Shown here piece by piece: positions 1-7,358 of a stretch of 64,000 bases of DNA (the stretch's first letter is position 1; each line of letters begins with the position of its first letter). The stretch spans positions 1,612,001 to 1,676,000 of the forward strand of contig OZ243941.1 of NCBI GenBank assembly GCA_965214205.1. The letters are read 5' to 3'. Position numbers and translations under genes: made by a program. The notes under the pieces were generated by a model. That model was not told the DNA's origin. It saw only the letters and a program-made list of their open reading frames with translations, and made no database searches. The stretch is from G963663315 sp965214205. GTDB lineage: Bacteria > Pseudomonadota > Gammaproteobacteria > Arenicellales > Poriferihabitantaceae.

Positions 1-1
1 T

Positions 2-406
2 TGTCTGGCTGTGACCTGGGGGCCGGATGGATTGCTGGCGGTTGCCGGCGCCGCGGAGGCGAATACCGGCGTCGAACTGGATTTCTTCCTTCCGGCTGGT
101 GATGGAGCGGCCAACCTCTGGGTGGATGGCTGGGTCATCCCCGCGGACGCCAAGAATCTCGACAACGCGCACCTGTTCCTGAATTACATGATGCGTCCTG
201 AGGTGGGAGCGAATGACAGTAACTATACCTGGTACGCTACTGCCAACGCCTCGGCGATTGACATGATCAGTGAGGAGGTTACGTCGAGTCCGGCGGCATT
301 CCCGCCCCCTGAAGCGGTCGAGCGGATGTATACGTTAGCGGTTCTTCCGCCGAAAGTGGAGCGGATGCGGACCAGATTGTGGACTAACTTCAAGGCGGGC
401 AATTGA
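2..406 (+). CDS. potF: Putrescine/polyamine ABC transporter substrate-binding protein, C-terminal fragment
   Basis: Only the last ~134 codons are in the window; the frame is open at the left edge. The fragment resembles the C-terminal lobe of PotF/PotD-type periplasmic proteins: a 'VDGWVIPADAKNLDNAHLF' stretch, 'FLNYMMRPEVGA', and a tail with 'LPPKVERMRTRLWTNFKAG', which closely follows the family ending. The protein would capture a polyamine, probably putrescine, in the periplasm and hand it to the permeases encoded downstream. It is followed 27 nt later by the ATPase gene, in potFGHI order. The signal peptide and most ligand-binding aromatic residues lie outside the window, so ligand preference cannot be judged. 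Confidence 0.85.
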   Translation, partial: CLAVTWGPDGLLAVAGAAEANTGVELDFFLPAGDGAANLWVDGWVIPADAKNLDNAHLFLNYMMRPEVGANDSNYTWYATANASAIDMISEEVTSSPAAFPPPEAVERMYTLAVLPPKVERMRTRLWTNFKAGN

Positions 407-433
407 TAGAATTCGTCCGGGAGAAAACAGATC

Positions 434-1579
434 ATGCCGGAGCCGATAGATTATCAGGACAGGCCCTGGCTTGACCCGGATGCCGAACCGTTTATCCGTA
501 TTTCCGATGTCACCAAGAATTTCGGTGATTTCACAGCGGTAAGCAGCGTCAATCTGGATATTTACCAGGGGGAACTGTTTTGCCTGCTGGGTGGTTCGGG
601 CTGTGGAAAATCAACGCTGCTGCGTATGCTGGCCGGCTTTGAAACCCCTTCATCGGGCAGCATCTATATTGACGGTACGCGGATGAATGATGTGCCCGCT
701 TATGAGCGTCCCGTTAACATGATGTTCCAGTCCTACGCGCTGTTCCCGCACATGGATGTCGAGAAGAATGTCGCCTATGGATTGAAAAGGGACGGTGTGG
801 ACAAGGAGGAAATTCGGTTGCGTGTGGCGGAAATGCTGGAGATGGTGGAGTTGGCTGACTTCAGCAAACGCAAACCCCACCAGTTATCGGGCGGTCAGCG
901 TCAGCGGGTCGCGTTGGCGAGAGCGCTGGTCAAACGTCCGAAGGTGTTGCTGCTTGATGAACCACTGGCCGCGCTGGACAAGCGTCTGCGTGAGCAGACT
1001 CAGTTCGAGTTGATGAATATTCAGGACAAGCTGGGCGTGACTTTCATCGTCGTGACCCATGACCAGGAGGAGGCGATGACGCTTTCGACCCGCATTGCGG
1101 TGATGGATGTCGGGAAATTTGTCCAGATCGGCACGCCGACCGAAATTTATGAATACCCTGATTCGCGAATGGTGGCTGACTTTATCGGTTCGATCAACAT
1201 GTTCGAAGGGCGAGTTACGATGAGCGGGGACGACCATTTGAAAGTGCAATCCAATGACGACGATGTCGAGTTTTATATTGATCATGGCATTCCGGTCAAT
1301 GAGGGCAGCAAGGTCTGGGTGGCGGTTCGCCCGGAGAAAATACGGGTCTCGAAATCACCAGAGGAACAATCGGGGATCAATCAGATCGGGGGAGTGGTTC
1401 AGGATATTGGTTATCTGGGCAATTTCTCGACTTATCGTATCAAGCTCGCCAGTGACAAGATCATCGACGTGACCGTGCCTAATCAGATACGCCCGAAAGG
1501 CGGACGTCATGTGGTGTACTGGGAGGAACAGGTCTGGCTGCAGTGGGACGCTTCCAGTCCGGTCGTTCTCACCAAGTAG
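434..1579 (+). CDS. potG: Polyamine ABC transporter ATP-binding protein
   Basis: 381 residues, the usual length for PotG/PotA. It has a full nucleotide-binding domain: Walker A GGSGCGKST at 53-61, Q-loop glutamine near 99, signature LSGGQRQ at 151-157, Walker B LLLDEP at 172-177 and H-loop histidine 209, followed by a C-terminal TOBE-type regulatory region (about 265-381). It energises polyamine import from the cytoplasmic face. The start ATG has a GGGAG about 11 nt upstream. It sits between potF and potH on the same strand with short spacers, so it is almost certainly co-transcribed with them. PotG rather than PotA is inferred from the PotF-like neighbour and gene order. Confidence 0.93.
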   Translation: MPEPIDYQDRPWLDPDAEPFIRISDVTKNFGDFTAVSSVNLDIYQGELFCLLGGSGCGKSTLLRMLAGFETPSSGSIYIDGTRMNDVPAYERPVNMMFQSYALFPHMDVEKNVAYGLKRDGVDKEEIRLRVAEMLEMVELADFSKRKPHQLSGGQRQRVALARALVKRPKVLLLDEPLAALDKRLREQTQFELMNIQDKLGVTFIVVTHDQEEAMTLSTRIAVMDVGKFVQIGTPTEIYEYPDSRMVADFIGSINMFEGRVTMSGDDHLKVQSNDDDVEFYIDHGIPVNEGSKVWVAVRPEKIRVSKSPEEQSGINQIGGVVQDIGYLGNFSTYRIKLASDKIIDVTVPNQIRPKGGRHVVYWEEQVWLQWDASSPVVLTK

Positions 1580-1591
1580 CCCTGACCTTAA

Positions 1592-2554
1592 ATGAAAACT
1601 GGCGCCGGCGCTGCGGATAAACTGAAAAGTCAGCCAGCCGCTGACGGATTCGCGACCCGGCTTGCGCATCTGCTTCAGTCCAGATGGAAAACCGTGGTGG
1701 TGTTTGTTCCTTTCTTCTGGTTGCTGCTGTTTTTCCTGGCGCCCTTTTTCCTCATCCTGAAAATCAGTGTCGCTGAACCGATAATCGCCAGTCCACCTTT
1801 CTCTCCGTTGTTTCAGTGGGCCAGCGATGGCGCGATGAGCATTCGCGTGGTTTTTGACAATTACGCGTACCTGTGGGAAGACGAGCTCTATCTGAATACC
1901 TATATCAGTTCGGTCAAGATTTCTTCGATTTCAACGCTATTGTGCCTGCTGATCGGATATCCGATTGCTTACGCCATTGTGCGGGCCTCGCATACGGCGA
2001 AACATATTCTGCTGATGATGGTGATTTTGCCGTTCTGGACCTCTTTTCTGCTCCGGGTTTATGCCTGGATGGGGTTGCTGGCAGACCAGGGGCTGATCAA
2101 TGATGTCCTGATCTGGATGGGCTTGATTGATACCCCGGTCCGGCTGTTGTATTCTCATTTCGCGGTCTATGTGGGCATTGTTTACACTTATGTCCCGTTC
2201 ATGATCCTGCCGCTTTACGCGAATATGGAGAAGCTGGATATTACGCTGCACGAAGCGGCCGCCGACCTCGGCGCGAAACCCATGACTACGTTCCTGACCG
2301 TTACGCTGCCGATGACCATGCCCGGTATCATAGCGGGTTGCCTGCTGGTGTTCATTCCGGCGACCGGCGAGTTCGTCATCCCTGATTTGCTCGGAGGCGG
2401 GAATGTGTTGATGATCGGGCGGGTTTTGTTCGGTGAATTCCATTCCAATCATGACTGGCCGGTGGCTTCCGCGGTGGCGATCGCGTTGCTGCTGCTGCTG
2501 GTGATCCCCATCATGCTCTATCAGAGAGTACAGGCCCGGGAGAACGAGGGCTGA
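1592..2554 (+). CDS. potH: Polyamine ABC transporter permease, PotH type
   Basis: 320-residue inner-membrane permease with about six hydrophobic helices; the first begins near residue 35 in a run of V, F, W and L. The cytoplasmic coupling motif is visible as 'EAAADLGAKPMTTFLTVTLP' around residue 225, the EAA loop that docks with the ATPase. The long periplasmic segment after the first helix is typical of PotH/PotB. Its stop codon overlaps the potI start (TGATG), which implies translational coupling and a heterodimeric channel. The start used lies 12 nt after the potG stop; I see no strong ribosome-binding site, so coupling to potG translation is plausible. Confidence 0.92.
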   Translation: MKTGAGAADKLKSQPAADGFATRLAHLLQSRWKTVVVFVPFFWLLLFFLAPFFLILKISVAEPIIASPPFSPLFQWASDGAMSIRVVFDNYAYLWEDELYLNTYISSVKISSISTLLCLLIGYPIAYAIVRASHTAKHILLMMVILPFWTSFLLRVYAWMGLLADQGLINDVLIWMGLIDTPVRLLYSHFAVYVGIVYTYVPFMILPLYANMEKLDITLHEAAADLGAKPMTTFLTVTLPMTMPGIIAGCLLVFIPATGEFVIPDLLGGGNVLMIGRVLFGEFHSNHDWPVASAVAIALLLLLVIPIMLYQRVQARENEG

Positions 2555-3393
2555 TGCGGAAAAAACGGTCCACTTTCCTGTTTTCGATGCTGTGTTTCGG
2601 TATGGCGTTTTTGTACGTGCCGATGGTCATGCTGATTGTTTATTCTTTCAATTACTCGAAAATTGTCCCGGTCTGGGGCGGTTTCTCCACGCGATGGTAT
2701 GTCACCCTGTTTGAAAGCGAGGAGGTATGGGACGCGTTGACGCTGAGCGTGCAGATTGCGGTAGTCAATGCCACTTTTGCCACCCTGCTTGGCACGCTGG
2801 CGGGTCTTGCCATGGTCCGGTTCGGAAAGTTCAGGGGCAGGACCCTGTTTGGCGGCATGATCACCGCGCCCCTGGTGATGCCCGAAGTGATTACCGGGTT
2901 GTCCCTGCTGATGCTTTTCATTACATTGAATGAGTTTTTCGGCTGGCCCTCGAGCCGCGGATTCACCACAATCACGATCGCGCATATCACGTTCTCGCTG
3001 GCCTATGTCGCGGTCATCATCCAGTCCAGGCTGTCTGGTATGGGGCAGGACTATGAAGAGGCGGCGCAGGACCTGGGCGCCAAACCATTCCGGGTGCTGA
3101 CCGATGTGACATTGCCGTTGCTGGCGCCCGGCATGATGGCGGGGTGGTTGCTGGCTTTTACCTTGTCGCTGGATGATCTAGTGATCGCGAGTTTTGTTAC
3201 CGGCCCCGGCTCCAATACCCTGCCGATGCTGATCTACTCCAGGGTGAGGCTGGGATTGCGCCCGGATATTAATGCGCTGGCTACTATCATTATTGTTACG
3301 GTGGCGATTGGCGTGGTCATCGCCGGCTGGATCATGTTCCGGCAGCAGAAGCAGAGGGAGCGCGACATGCAGATGGCCGCCGGGGACAAGTAA
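2554..3393 (+). CDS. potI: Polyamine ABC transporter permease, PotI type
   Basis: 279 residues with six predicted membrane helices; second half of the PotH-PotI permease pair. The coupling loop reads 'EEAAQDLGAKPFRVLTDVTLP' near residues 168-188, and the downstream 'LSLDDLVIASFVTGPGSNTLPM' is a well conserved PotI/PotC segment. The start overlaps the potH stop by one base. The operon ends here: only 4 nt separate its stop from the 3' end of the opposing Rieske oxygenase gene, leaving no room for a dedicated terminator, so the two convergent transcripts may overlap. Confidence 0.92.
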   Translation: MRKKRSTFLFSMLCFGMAFLYVPMVMLIVYSFNYSKIVPVWGGFSTRWYVTLFESEEVWDALTLSVQIAVVNATFATLLGTLAGLAMVRFGKFRGRTLFGGMITAPLVMPEVITGLSLLMLFITLNEFFGWPSSRGFTTITIAHITFSLAYVAVIIQSRLSGMGQDYEEAAQDLGAKPFRVLTDVTLPLLAPGMMAGWLLAFTLSLDDLVIASFVTGPGSNTLPMLIYSRVRLGLRPDINALATIIIVTVAIGVVIAGWIMFRQQKQRERDMQMAAGDK

Positions 3394-3397
3394 TATT

Positions 3398-4594
3398 CTA
3401 CGCTTCGCGCTGGGGTGGGGTATCGTTGCCGACGGCCTCGGTCATGGCGTTATTGATCTCGACCATTTTTTCCGCGCCGGGCGACTGTTTCAATCGGGTC
3501 ACGGGCAGGACTGACTGAATCTTGTGGTGGAATTCCCGGACACCGCTTTCCAGGGATGACAGTTCAGGTTCCGGGAAGGCGCTGGATTTCATGCCGTTGT
3601 GCATCCGCATGACAAAATTCACGTCTTCTTCACTCGTAATCCGGTTTATCCTGAGGTTAAGCCAGCGTACCGCATCCATCCCCCTGCGCGCATCAGGCAA
3701 CGCGTAGCTCGCTCCTGTCAGGATGGTCTTCTGTGGTGAAACCGGGACCGTCATATAGTATTCAATACTGTCCGGGTAAAGTCCCAGCGCCATGTTCGGG
3801 AAAATGGCGACATAGAACCACAGCCGTTGGCTGTCATCGGGCAGGTGGTCGAATCGTGGAAGCAGCTTCTGATAGTTTCTGACACTCCAGTTCTTCGCTG
3901 GCTTATCATTCAGCCAGGCCGATGATACAGCATGGCCGCCGATGGAGTGATCCGTGTAGTTTTTACCATACAATTCCTGCAGTGTCGGATGTCCCACCGG
4001 GACGTGATAGCCCTCATTGTCGATGTCATGGATGACCTTCCAGTTGCAGGGCATCAACTGTCGATACCGGGAGTTTTTTATTGGCCGCATTTCCGGCAGT
4101 CGGTAAGGCCGCAGCCGATCCTCGATCGGCTTCATGGTTTCCGCCAATGAGGTTCCGCCGGGGGTGAACCGGATGAATATGAAGCCCATCCAGATTTCCA
4201 GATCCACCGGAATCAGGCTTTTGCCGGACTTGTCCAGATTCGTGAAGGAGTTTGCGGCGGGAACGCCAACCAGTTGGCCGTCGAGCTGGTAGGTCCAGCC
4301 ATGGAAGGGGCAGCTCAGGGTCGGCGCACATTGACCGGAGCGTTCATTCAGGAGCCGGGCGCCGCGATGGCGGCAGACATTATGAAAAGCCCTCAACCGG
4401 TTGTCATTGCCGCGTATTACGATGGCGGATTCACCGGCCACTTCGAAGGTCAGGAAATCCCGATCGTCCGGTATGTCGCTGATATGGGCGACCAGCAGCC
4501 AGTTATTCCTGAACAGCCGATCCCCTTCAAGATCAAAAAGCGTCTTGTCGCGATAGCACCATTTTGCCAGGCAATCGCTGAAATCGTCGGTCAT
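3398..4594 (-). CDS. Rieske [2Fe-2S] non-haem iron oxygenase, alpha subunit
   Basis: 398 residues. The Rieske cluster ligands are Cys74 and His76 (CRHRGA) and Cys95 and His98 (CPFHGW), with the family spacing. The mononuclear iron site is seen at NWKVIHDIDNEGYHVPVGH (His197, His202). This architecture hydroxylates, or oxidatively demethylates, a small organic substrate using electrons from a separate reductase; none is encoded nearby. The short alpha-only form resembles the betaine/carnitine/choline-type N-dealkylating group more than ring-hydroxylating dioxygenases with beta subunits, but the substrate is not proven. The start has a good AGAGGA ribosome-binding site 7 nt upstream. It is divergent from an FAD amine oxidase and convergent with potI, suggesting a role in amine catabolism. 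Confidence 0.85.
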   Translation of the reverse strand: MTDDFSDCLAKWCYRDKTLFDLEGDRLFRNNWLLVAHISDIPDDRDFLTFEVAGESAIVIRGNDNRLRAFHNVCRHRGARLLNERSGQCAPTLSCPFHGWTYQLDGQLVGVPAANSFTNLDKSGKSLIPVDLEIWMGFIFIRFTPGGTSLAETMKPIEDRLRPYRLPEMRPIKNSRYRQLMPCNWKVIHDIDNEGYHVPVGHPTLQELYGKNYTDHSIGGHAVSSAWLNDKPAKNWSVRNYQKLLPRFDHLPDDSQRLWFYVAIFPNMALGLYPDSIEYYMTVPVSPQKTILTGASYALPDARRGMDAVRWLNLRINRITSEEDVNFVMRMHNGMKSSAFPEPELSSLESGVREFHHKIQSVLPVTRLKQSPGAEKMVEINNAMTEAVGNDTPPQREA

Positions 4595-4627
4595 ATTGGT
4601 TCCTCTTTATTAATGACGAGCGGGGCA

Positions 4628-4647
4628 TATTTCAGGATGTATTTCAG
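4628..4647. promoter_or_regulatory. Paired 8-bp direct repeat between divergent genes (possible operator)
   Basis: TATTTCAG occurs twice, at 4628-4635 and 4640-4647, with a 12-bp period. It lies in the 108-bp region shared by the divergent Rieske oxygenase and amine oxidase genes, which must hold both promoters. A repeated box in such a place is a candidate regulator site. I do not see clear -35/-10 pairs, and two 8-mers in an AT-leaning spacer could arise by chance. Confidence 0.3.
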
Positions 4648-4702
4648 ATCGGGTGATTGTACAATTTGCCGGTCCTGTCTTCAAACGAACACCCGTTATA
4701 TT

Positions 4703-5944
4703 ATGAAATCCAGAATATCAGACTATCCCCTGATCATTATCGGCGCCGGCGCCGCTGGTCTGGGGGCGTCGGAATATGCGTCCGGGCAGGGTGTCCGGCA
4801 TATTGTGCTGGAAGCTTCGCACAGAATCGGAGGCCGGGGGTTGACTGAATACCTTGAAGGGTCGATACCGGTTGACCTGGGCTGCCACTGGATGCATTGC
4901 GCGAGCCTCAACCCCTATGTCGCCTGGGCGGACCGCCTCGGGTTCAGCTATGAAACCGAAGCGACTCCATACTCGATGCACTTCAACGGCAACTGGCTGT
5001 CAACACAGCAGCGACAGGCGTATGAATCGTTTTGCGCCGATAACGATATTGCAGTCCAGCAGGCGTACCGCGATAACCCGGAATTATCGGCGCTGGATGC
5101 GATTAGCGACCCGGATAGCCCCTGGATGACGCATTATTGTTACTGGATGTCCCTGCTGCACTCGAATGATGTGGATCAGGTCGGCATCGTCGATATCATT
5201 GATTTCAGGGAGACTGGCGAAGACTGGCCGTTGAAGGAAGGGTATGGCGCCCTGATTGCCAAGCAGGGTGAAGCGGCCCCGGTGCGTCTGAATACCCAGG
5301 CGCTGTCGATTGCCTGGGGAGGCAGTCCGGTGCGGGTGACCACCAACCACGGGACGCTGACCGCGGACCAGGTCGTGGTTACCGTATCCACCGGCGTTCT
5401 GGGCGCGTCCGCGATTGAATTCGCGCCGAAGCTGCCCGCGGACAAGACCGATGCCATTCATGCCTTGCCGCTCGGCAATTCCAATTATCAGTTTTTCAGT
5501 TTCGATGAAGACACGTTTGATGGTGACGTTCCGCAAAAGATTCACTATCAGGACGGTGAAGTGTCCATGGCCTTGCGGATCAGGCCGTTCGATACGCCCT
5601 GTCTGTTCGCCAGTACCGGCGGCCGGTTTGCGTGGTGGCTGGAGAAACAGGGTCCGGCCGCTTCCGAGGCCTGGTTGACGGAGGCGCTGGTCAAAATCTT
5701 CGGTTCGGGTATACGGTCCGGCCTGAGAGAATTCCGGGTCAGCGCATGGGGTTATGACCCCTGGGTAAGGGGGGCGTATTCCTCAACCGTCCCCGGTTAC
5801 CGGAATGTCCGGCAAACGCTGGCCGAACCGCTCGACCGCAAGCTGTTTTTCGCCGGTGAAGCCACTTCGACAGACTTCCTGAATACCGCACATGGCGCCT
5901 GGTTGTCCGGTCAGCGGGCCGTGCGGGAATGTCTGGTTTTTTAA
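4703..5944 (+). CDS. FAD-dependent amine oxidase (flavin monoamine/polyamine oxidase family)
   Basis: 413 residues from the ATG at 4703. The N-terminus carries the dinucleotide-binding fold: GAGAAG at 14-19, Glu37 binding ribose, and RIGGRG at 41-46. The C-terminus has the family FAD-contact segment 'LFFAGEATSTDFLNTAHGAWLSG'. Such enzymes oxidise primary or secondary amines to aldehydes plus peroxide and ammonia. The reading frame stays open upstream to 4274, but that part is antisense to the Rieske gene and is not protein-like, so the start just before the FAD motif is preferred. There is no signal peptide, so it is probably cytoplasmic. Flanking polyamine importer and aminotransferase genes suggest an aliphatic amine substrate. 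Confidence 0.85.
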   Translation: MKSRISDYPLIIIGAGAAGLGASEYASGQGVRHIVLEASHRIGGRGLTEYLEGSIPVDLGCHWMHCASLNPYVAWADRLGFSYETEATPYSMHFNGNWLSTQQRQAYESFCADNDIAVQQAYRDNPELSALDAISDPDSPWMTHYCYWMSLLHSNDVDQVGIVDIIDFRETGEDWPLKEGYGALIAKQGEAAPVRLNTQALSIAWGGSPVRVTTNHGTLTADQVVVTVSTGVLGASAIEFAPKLPADKTDAIHALPLGNSNYQFFSFDEDTFDGDVPQKIHYQDGEVSMALRIRPFDTPCLFASTGGRFAWWLEKQGPAASEAWLTEALVKIFGSGIRSGLREFRVSAWGYDPWVRGAYSSTVPGYRNVRQTLAEPLDRKLFFAGEATSTDFLNTAHGAWLSGQRAVRECLVF

Positions 5945-5956
5945 GTCAGGGCTGTA

Positions 5957-7342
5957 CTATTCTCGGCTCCATAAGCCTTCGTTTATGACATCCTCCATTG
6001 CCGCGATAATGCTGGCGCGCAGGATGCGGATCATCTCGTCGATTTGCGCCTCGGTAATGATCAAGGGCGGTGACAGGACGAACATGTTGACAATCGGGCG
6101 GATCAGCAACCCGGACCGCTGGCAGTAGTGGTCGATCCGCTTGCCGATCTCGTCATCTTTTGCCGCTTCCCCGTTGTCGTCCTGGTTGATGCCGCATTCG
6201 ACACAGCCCATCAATCCGATTCCTCGAACGTTTTTGACAATCGGGAGGTCTTCCAGGGTTTTCAATCGGGACTGAAAGTACGGGGCGGTTTCCCGGACGT
6301 GTTCGAGAATATTTTCCCGCTCGATGATTTCAATGTTTTTCAGCGCCGCCGCGCAGGCAACCGGGTGTCCCGAATAGGTGAAGCCATTGGAAAACACCAG
6401 ATCGGGTTCTGCCGCGTCAATCGATTGGAGCAGCGCGTCCGAAACCAGAAACGCGCCCAGCGGGATATAACCGGAAGTGATGCCCTTGGCGCAGGTGATG
6501 ATGTCCGGGACGATATCGAAAACCGGTTCTGACGCGAAATAGTGGCCGAGCCTGCCGAATCCGGTCACCACTTCATCCGATATGTAGATCACGTCATGTC
6601 TCCGGCATACCTCGAGACAGGCGGCGTGGTATCCCTGCGGCGCCAGTATGACCCCGCCGGAAGCCAGAATCGGCTCGGCGATGAACGCGGCCACCCGGTC
6701 CGCTCCCAACTCCAGGATTTTCTCCTCAAGCTGGTCGGCCAGCAGCGCGCAATACTCTTTTTCATTCATGCCTGCGGGCATGTTCAACGGGTTGGGGTCT
6801 GCGATATGATGGAAACGGTCATCCATAAAATCCAGAAAGCTCTTGTCTGTGAACTTTCCCGAGGCCGATGCCGAAAGGTAAGTGCTGCCGTGATAGGCGT
6901 TGGCGCGTGAAATGACATGCTTTTTGTCAGGTTGGCCGAGTACATTGTTGCGGAACATGGCAAAGCGCAAGGCCGAGTCCACAGCCGTGGAGCCGCCGGT
7001 CGTGTAAAAGACGTGATTCAGGTCTCCCGGAGATATTTCGGCCAGTTTCCCAGCCAGCAGCGAGGCTGGAGAAGTCGTCAGGCTCCACGGGCTGACATAA
7101 GTCAGCTGCATTACCTGGTCGGCGATGGCTTTCGCCATTTCCTCCCGGCGGTGGCCGATATTGACGCACCACATTCCGGCCGGCCCGTCAATCATCCGGT
7201 TGCCGTCTGAATCCTCGATGTAAATGCCATCGGCGCCGGATATGACGGTGCGCCTGTTTTCTCCAAGTTTGCGGATGTCTTCCCAGGGATGCAGGAATCG
7301 GTTGTCCTGCTTCTGTATGGATTCGGTGTCAAGTTCTGGCAT
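5957..7342 (-). CDS. Class III pyridoxal-phosphate aminotransferase (putrescine/polyamine:pyruvate type)
   Basis: 461 residues from the ATG at 7342, a normal length. PLP-binding features: GGSTAVDSA near 116-124, SDEVVTGFGR with Asp256, and the Schiff-base lysine in CAKGITSG (Lys286). The N-terminus ('DNRFLHPWEDI' and 'GPAGMWCVNIGH') resembles the SpuC/omega-amine:pyruvate aminotransferase group, which move a terminal amino group of putrescine, cadaverine or related amines to pyruvate, giving an aminoaldehyde. It lies 16 nt after the serine hydrolase gene on the same strand, and its 3' end is 12 nt from the convergent amine oxidase gene. Exact substrate is inferred from context (potFGHI, gabD). 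The frame continues upstream inside the hydrolase gene, but that is a shadow. Confidence 0.85.
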   Translation of the reverse strand: MPELDTESIQKQDNRFLHPWEDIRKLGENRRTVISGADGIYIEDSDGNRMIDGPAGMWCVNIGHRREEMAKAIADQVMQLTYVSPWSLTTSPASLLAGKLAEISPGDLNHVFYTTGGSTAVDSALRFAMFRNNVLGQPDKKHVISRANAYHGSTYLSASASGKFTDKSFLDFMDDRFHHIADPNPLNMPAGMNEKEYCALLADQLEEKILELGADRVAAFIAEPILASGGVILAPQGYHAACLEVCRRHDVIYISDEVVTGFGRLGHYFASEPVFDIVPDIITCAKGITSGYIPLGAFLVSDALLQSIDAAEPDLVFSNGFTYSGHPVACAAALKNIEIIERENILEHVRETAPYFQSRLKTLEDLPIVKNVRGIGLMGCVECGINQDDNGEAAKDDEIGKRIDHYCQRSGLLIRPIVNMFVLSPPLIITEAQIDEMIRILRASIIAAMEDVINEGLWSRE

Positions 7343-7358
7343 TTTCTTTACCGGGTGA

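Noticed and set aside
4274..4702. Possible 143-residue N-terminal extension of the amine oxidase
   Set aside because: It is antisense to the Rieske gene and the FAD-binding fold begins normally a few residues after the ATG at 4703.
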